64,000 bases of DNA from Thiocapsa marina 5811 (lineage in GTDB: Bacteria; Pseudomonadota; Gammaproteobacteria; Chromatiales; Chromatiaceae). Positions 61,460-64,000 of this stretch are shown here, in pieces. The stretch spans positions 124,001 through 188,000 of the forward strand of contig NZ_AFWV01000012.1 in NCBI RefSeq assembly GCF_000223985.1. The letters run 5' to 3'. The number at the start of each line of letters is the position of its first letter. Positions within the stretch are counted from its first letter, which is position 1. A program made the translations under genes and the position numbers. Below the pieces are notes generated by a model. That model worked only from the letters and a program-made list of their open reading frames with translations. It did no database searches and was not told the origin of the DNA.

Positions 61460-63634
61460 AGCAGGCTTGGTGATCCGCCAACATTGGTGGATCCGTGGGT
61501 TGCGGGCAAAGTCGCGAGGGATGGTCTCGCGGCTGATGTCCTGGATCTCGAGATCCGCCAGATCGTCGGCGTACAACCGAAACCGGCGCAAGTTGTTCGA
61601 GAATATCAGCAGACCACCCGGCTCGAGCAGCCGGGTGGTCGCTCGAATCAGGCCGACATGGTCGCGCTGAATGTCGAGTGTGTCCGTCATCCGCTTGGAG
61701 GTCGAGAAGCTGGGCGGGTCCAGAAAGATCAGATCGAATCGGCGCCTGCCGGCGGCCTCGTCCAGCCATTGCAGACAGTCCGCCTGCACCAGCTCCTGGC
61801 GCTGCATCGGGACATCGTTCAGCGCGAGATTGTCGCGCGCCCAGTCCAGATAGGTCCGAGACATGTCTACCGTCGTGGTGCGCGTCGCGCCGCCTTTCGC
61901 GGCATAGACGGTTGCCGTTCCCGTGTAGGCAAAGAGGTTCAGAAAGCTCCGGCCCTCGGCCAGCTCGCCGATCATGCGGCGAATGTCGCGATGGTCCAGG
62001 AAGAGCCCGGTGTCCAGATAGTCCTCGAAATTGACCAGGAATCTGAACCCCCCCTCCTTGACCGCGTGAAAGCGGCGCGTTTCGGCGAGCCGCTCGTACT
62101 GGGCGGTGCCCTTCTGAGGCCGGCGGATCTTGAAGAACATCCGCGACTCGGGGACCTCGAGCACCTCCGGGATCACGCTCAAGGCCTCGCGCAACCTGTG
62201 TCGGGCGCGTTTGGGGTCGACGCTCGTCGGCGCGGCATACTCCTGCACATGCACCCAGCGTTGCGGCGCGTCGCCTTCGGGCTCGCCTTCGTAGATATCG
62301 ACGGCGACCGCGTACTCGGGCAGATCCGCGTCGTAGGCCCGAAAGCAGTCGATCTGCTCCTTGCGGCGCCATTTCCCGAGCGCCTTGAGATTCTTCGTCA
62401 GCCGGTTGGCGAGCATGGTCGCGCCGTCGCTACGCTCGGTCGGCGCGAGCGTGCGCGGCCGATTGGCCACGAAATCGCTCGACTCGATGCGAAAATGCAG
62501 CAGCTGACACTCGATCGGGCCGTTGTAGAGATGGTGGATCCGGTGTGCGCGCAGGCCCATGTGCTTGCCGAGGTCCGGGCTGCCGGTAAAAAGCGCGGCG
62601 CGCCAGCCCTCGAAGCGTTCCTTGAGCACCGAGCCGAGGCGTGCATGCAGAGCCGGCAGCTCGGCCTCGGAGCCGAGCCGCTCGCCGTAGGGCGGGTTGA
62701 CCACCACGAGACCGCGGTCGTCGTCGCGACCCGGCCGGCAGTCGGCCAGCTCGCGGCGCTCGAAGTGCGCAAGCCCTGCCAGTCCGGCCCGCGCCAGGTC
62801 TTCGATCGCGATGCGGATGGCGCGCGGATCCTGATCGTAGCCGCGCAGCGAGCCGAGACGTTGCAGGCCGGCGCTGCGCCGGATCTCGGCCTCGTCGAGC
62901 AGTCGCTGCCAGGCGGCCGCGTCGTGCTGCAACCAACCCATAAACCCGAAGCGCTCGCGCAATAGCCCCGGCGCGATGTCGGCCGCGATCAATGCGCCTT
63001 CGATGACGAGTGTCCCGGAGCCGCACATGGGATCGAGCAAGGCGCCGCCCTCGGCCGCGATGTCCGGCCAACCCGCGCGCAGCAGGATGGCCGCCGCGAG
63101 ATTCTCCTTCAGCGGCGCCGAGGTCCCCTCGCTGCGGTAGCCGCGCCGGTGCAGGGACGTTCCGGACAGATCGATGCTGACCGATGCCTGATCCTGATGG
63201 ACATAGACATGGATCCGAAGGTCCGGTGACTCGGGATCGACGCTCGGTCGATAACCCAGAAGACGGGTGAACCGATCGGCGATCGCATCCTTCACGCGCA
63301 AGGCGGCGAACTGCCCGTGGCTGACGCCGTTCACGACACCGTCGAGCTGGATGGCGAAGGTGCTTTCGGGCGAGAGATGCTCCTCCCAATGGATCCTCTC
63401 CGCCCCGGCGTAGAGTTCGTCCGGTCCGGTGGCCGGAAACTGTGCGAGCGGCAGCAGGATGCGATTGGCGACGCGCGACCAGAGACATGCCCGATAGGCG
63501 TCCTGAATCTCGCCGACGAACCGTGCCCCCCCGCGTGCCTCGACCGCCCCTTGCAGGCCGAGTCTGGCCAGCTCCTCCGCGAGTAGACTCCCCATGTGCT
63601 TGGGCGCGGAGGCGAAGAAGGTGTGCTGGGGCAT
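61457..63634 (-). CDS. rlmL: Bifunctional 23S rRNA methyltransferase RlmK/L
   Basis: Methylates G2445 (N2) and G2069 (N7) of 23S rRNA. The 725-residue protein starts with a THUMP domain (~45-160), then an RlmL domain with LLDPMCGSGTLVIEGALIAADIAPG and VVVNPPYGERLG, and an RlmK domain with FLNLFAYTGTATVYAAKGGA, FDLIFLDPPSFSTSKRM and LIFSNNLRRF. I chose ATG 63634 (MPQHTFFASAPKHM); the ORF extends further upstream through non-protein-like sequence. Stop lies in a type 1 repeat. Confidence 0.96.
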   Translation of the reverse strand: MPQHTFFASAPKHMGSLLAEELARLGLQGAVEARGGARFVGEIQDAYRACLWSRVANRILLPLAQFPATGPDELYAGAERIHWEEHLSPESTFAIQLDGVVNGVSHGQFAALRVKDAIADRFTRLLGYRPSVDPESPDLRIHVYVHQDQASVSIDLSGTSLHRRGYRSEGTSAPLKENLAAAILLRAGWPDIAAEGGALLDPMCGSGTLVIEGALIAADIAPGLLRERFGFMGWLQHDAAAWQRLLDEAEIRRSAGLQRLGSLRGYDQDPRAIRIAIEDLARAGLAGLAHFERRELADCRPGRDDDRGLVVVNPPYGERLGSEAELPALHARLGSVLKERFEGWRAALFTGSPDLGKHMGLRAHRIHHLYNGPIECQLLHFRIESSDFVANRPRTLAPTERSDGATMLANRLTKNLKALGKWRRKEQIDCFRAYDADLPEYAVAVDIYEGEPEGDAPQRWVHVQEYAAPTSVDPKRARHRLREALSVIPEVLEVPESRMFFKIRRPQKGTAQYERLAETRRFHAVKEGGFRFLVNFEDYLDTGLFLDHRDIRRMIGELAEGRSFLNLFAYTGTATVYAAKGGATRTTTVDMSRTYLDWARDNLALNDVPMQRQELVQADCLQWLDEAAGRRRFDLIFLDPPSFSTSKRMTDTLDIQRDHVGLIRATTRLLEPGGLLIFSNNLRRFRLYADDLADLEIQDISRETIPRDFARNPRIHQCWRITKPA

Positions 63635-63744
63635 CTTGGGCGGTGGGTCGTCAGGGGATCGGGCCACGCAGTATATACCGGTCGCCCGGCAGTCCCGCTT
63701 CGGTTCTCCCGAGCATCCGTGAGCCTGAATCCGGCATTCAGAAC

Positions 63745-63867
63745 CGCAAAGGCGCAAAGGGTGCAAAGTAAAACAAGAATTTGCAATCGGAATGACGTTT
63801 ATCCCTCGGGTGAATAGTGTCATTCAAGCGCGGCATTGAACGCCTTTGCGACCTTTGCGCCTTTGCG
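63745..63867. repeat. Inverted repeat of CGCAAAGG units
   Basis: CGCAAAGGCGCAAAGG-GTGCAAAG at 63745-63768 and its inverse CTTTGCGACCTTTGCGCCTTTGCG at 63844-63867, 22 of 24 bases pairing, 75 bases apart, in the gap between hrpB and rlmKL. A common type of dispersed intergenic repeat in proteobacteria. Confidence 0.75.
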
Positions 63868-63895
63868 TTTCAACTCTTTTTACGGTGAGAGGTCT

Positions 63896-64000
63896 TTAGC
63901 CCCCGGCTCGGCGGGGGCGACGCACACCCGCGACGGGTGTCGCCCGCGTCGGATCCTCCGGCCAGGCGTGTTTGGGATAGCGTCCGCGCAGCTCCTTGCG
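63896..64000 (-). CDS. hrpB: C-terminal end of an ATP-dependent helicase (HrpB-like), cut by the window edge
   Basis: The frame runs from the right window edge to a TAA at 63896-63898 and ends LRGRYPKHAWPEDPTRATP followed by a basic tail. R-Y-P-K-H-x-W-P-x-D-P is the well-known C-terminus of HrpB. Only 34 codons are visible, so the call rests on this motif. Confidence 0.7.
   Translation of the reverse strand, partial: RKELRGRYPKHAWPEDPTRATPVAGVRRPRRAGG

Overview
The window looks like a GC-rich gammaproteobacterial chromosome, most likely a purple sulfur bacterium (Chromatiaceae: Thiocapsa, Thiocystis, Allochromatium or a relative). The main clues are at 54-61 kb: a reaction-centre-type tetraheme cytochrome (PufC family), a HiPIP, SoxY and SoxZ, and a full Mod system. 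No organism name can be proven from the window. No phage, transposase or CRISPR array was seen.

Layout. 0-6 kb: 3' part of a glycerophosphodiesterase, a small CDF-type metal transporter, an exported MsrA-thioredoxin-MsrB fusion, and a PAS-PAS-GGDEF-EAL gene split by an amber codon. 6-11 kb: modE-modA-modB-modC-modD (minus strand) with ModE boxes before modE and modA. 11-19 kb: two hypothetical genes, a GT-C glycosyltransferase, tRNA-Leu(CAA), a Sel1 protein, an inositol-phosphatase-like enzyme, manC/algA, ychF and tRNA-Met(CAT). 19-29 kb, a rearranged accessory stretch: rtcB and an internally deleted second copy 9 kb away, a HAD hydrolase, a MerR regulator driving a 1032-residue ARPP-1/vWA/PARG-like fusion, an exported methyltransferase, a split SRPBCC pseudogene, a small secreted repeat protein and a DoxX protein. 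29-42 kb: alpha-carbonic anhydrase, hcp with an FNR-type box, a DUF4407 coiled-coil membrane protein, a methyltransferase and pbpC, DUF29 and FixH-like proteins, aguB, MEKHLA and YdjM-like proteins. 42-48 kb: a YbhGFSR-like efflux operon. 48-54 kb: cobalt/cobalamin genes (cbiO, cbiQ, cobD/cobC, cobQ, a CobT-like protein) and a YwaF-type membrane protein. 54-61 kb: an unusual redox cluster of Tat metallophosphoesterase, monoheme cytochrome c, DUF1566 protein, SoxY, SoxZ, HiPIP, and a lipoprotein joining a PufC tetraheme domain to a long repeated coiled coil and an OmpA peptidoglycan-binding domain. 61-64 kb: rlmKL and the 3' end of an hrpB-like helicase.

Two things stand out. First, the 54.4-61.3 kb cluster has parts analogous to a Sox pathway (carrier, cytochrome, binuclear-metal hydrolase) but lacks recognisable SoxB, SoxA and SoxCD. 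It ends in a multiheme cytochrome apparently built to span from the membrane to the cell wall. This reads as an undescribed periplasmic electron-transfer module. Second, a family of ~85-bp imperfect palindromes with ends TAAACCGCG...CGCGGTTTA is scattered through the window. In six places the terminal TAA or TGA of the element is the stop codon of the adjacent gene. Two copies form exact 193-bp composites with a similar 23-bp AT-rich spacer.

All coordinates come from reading the sequence. Family assignments rest on motif recognition and memory, not on database searches.
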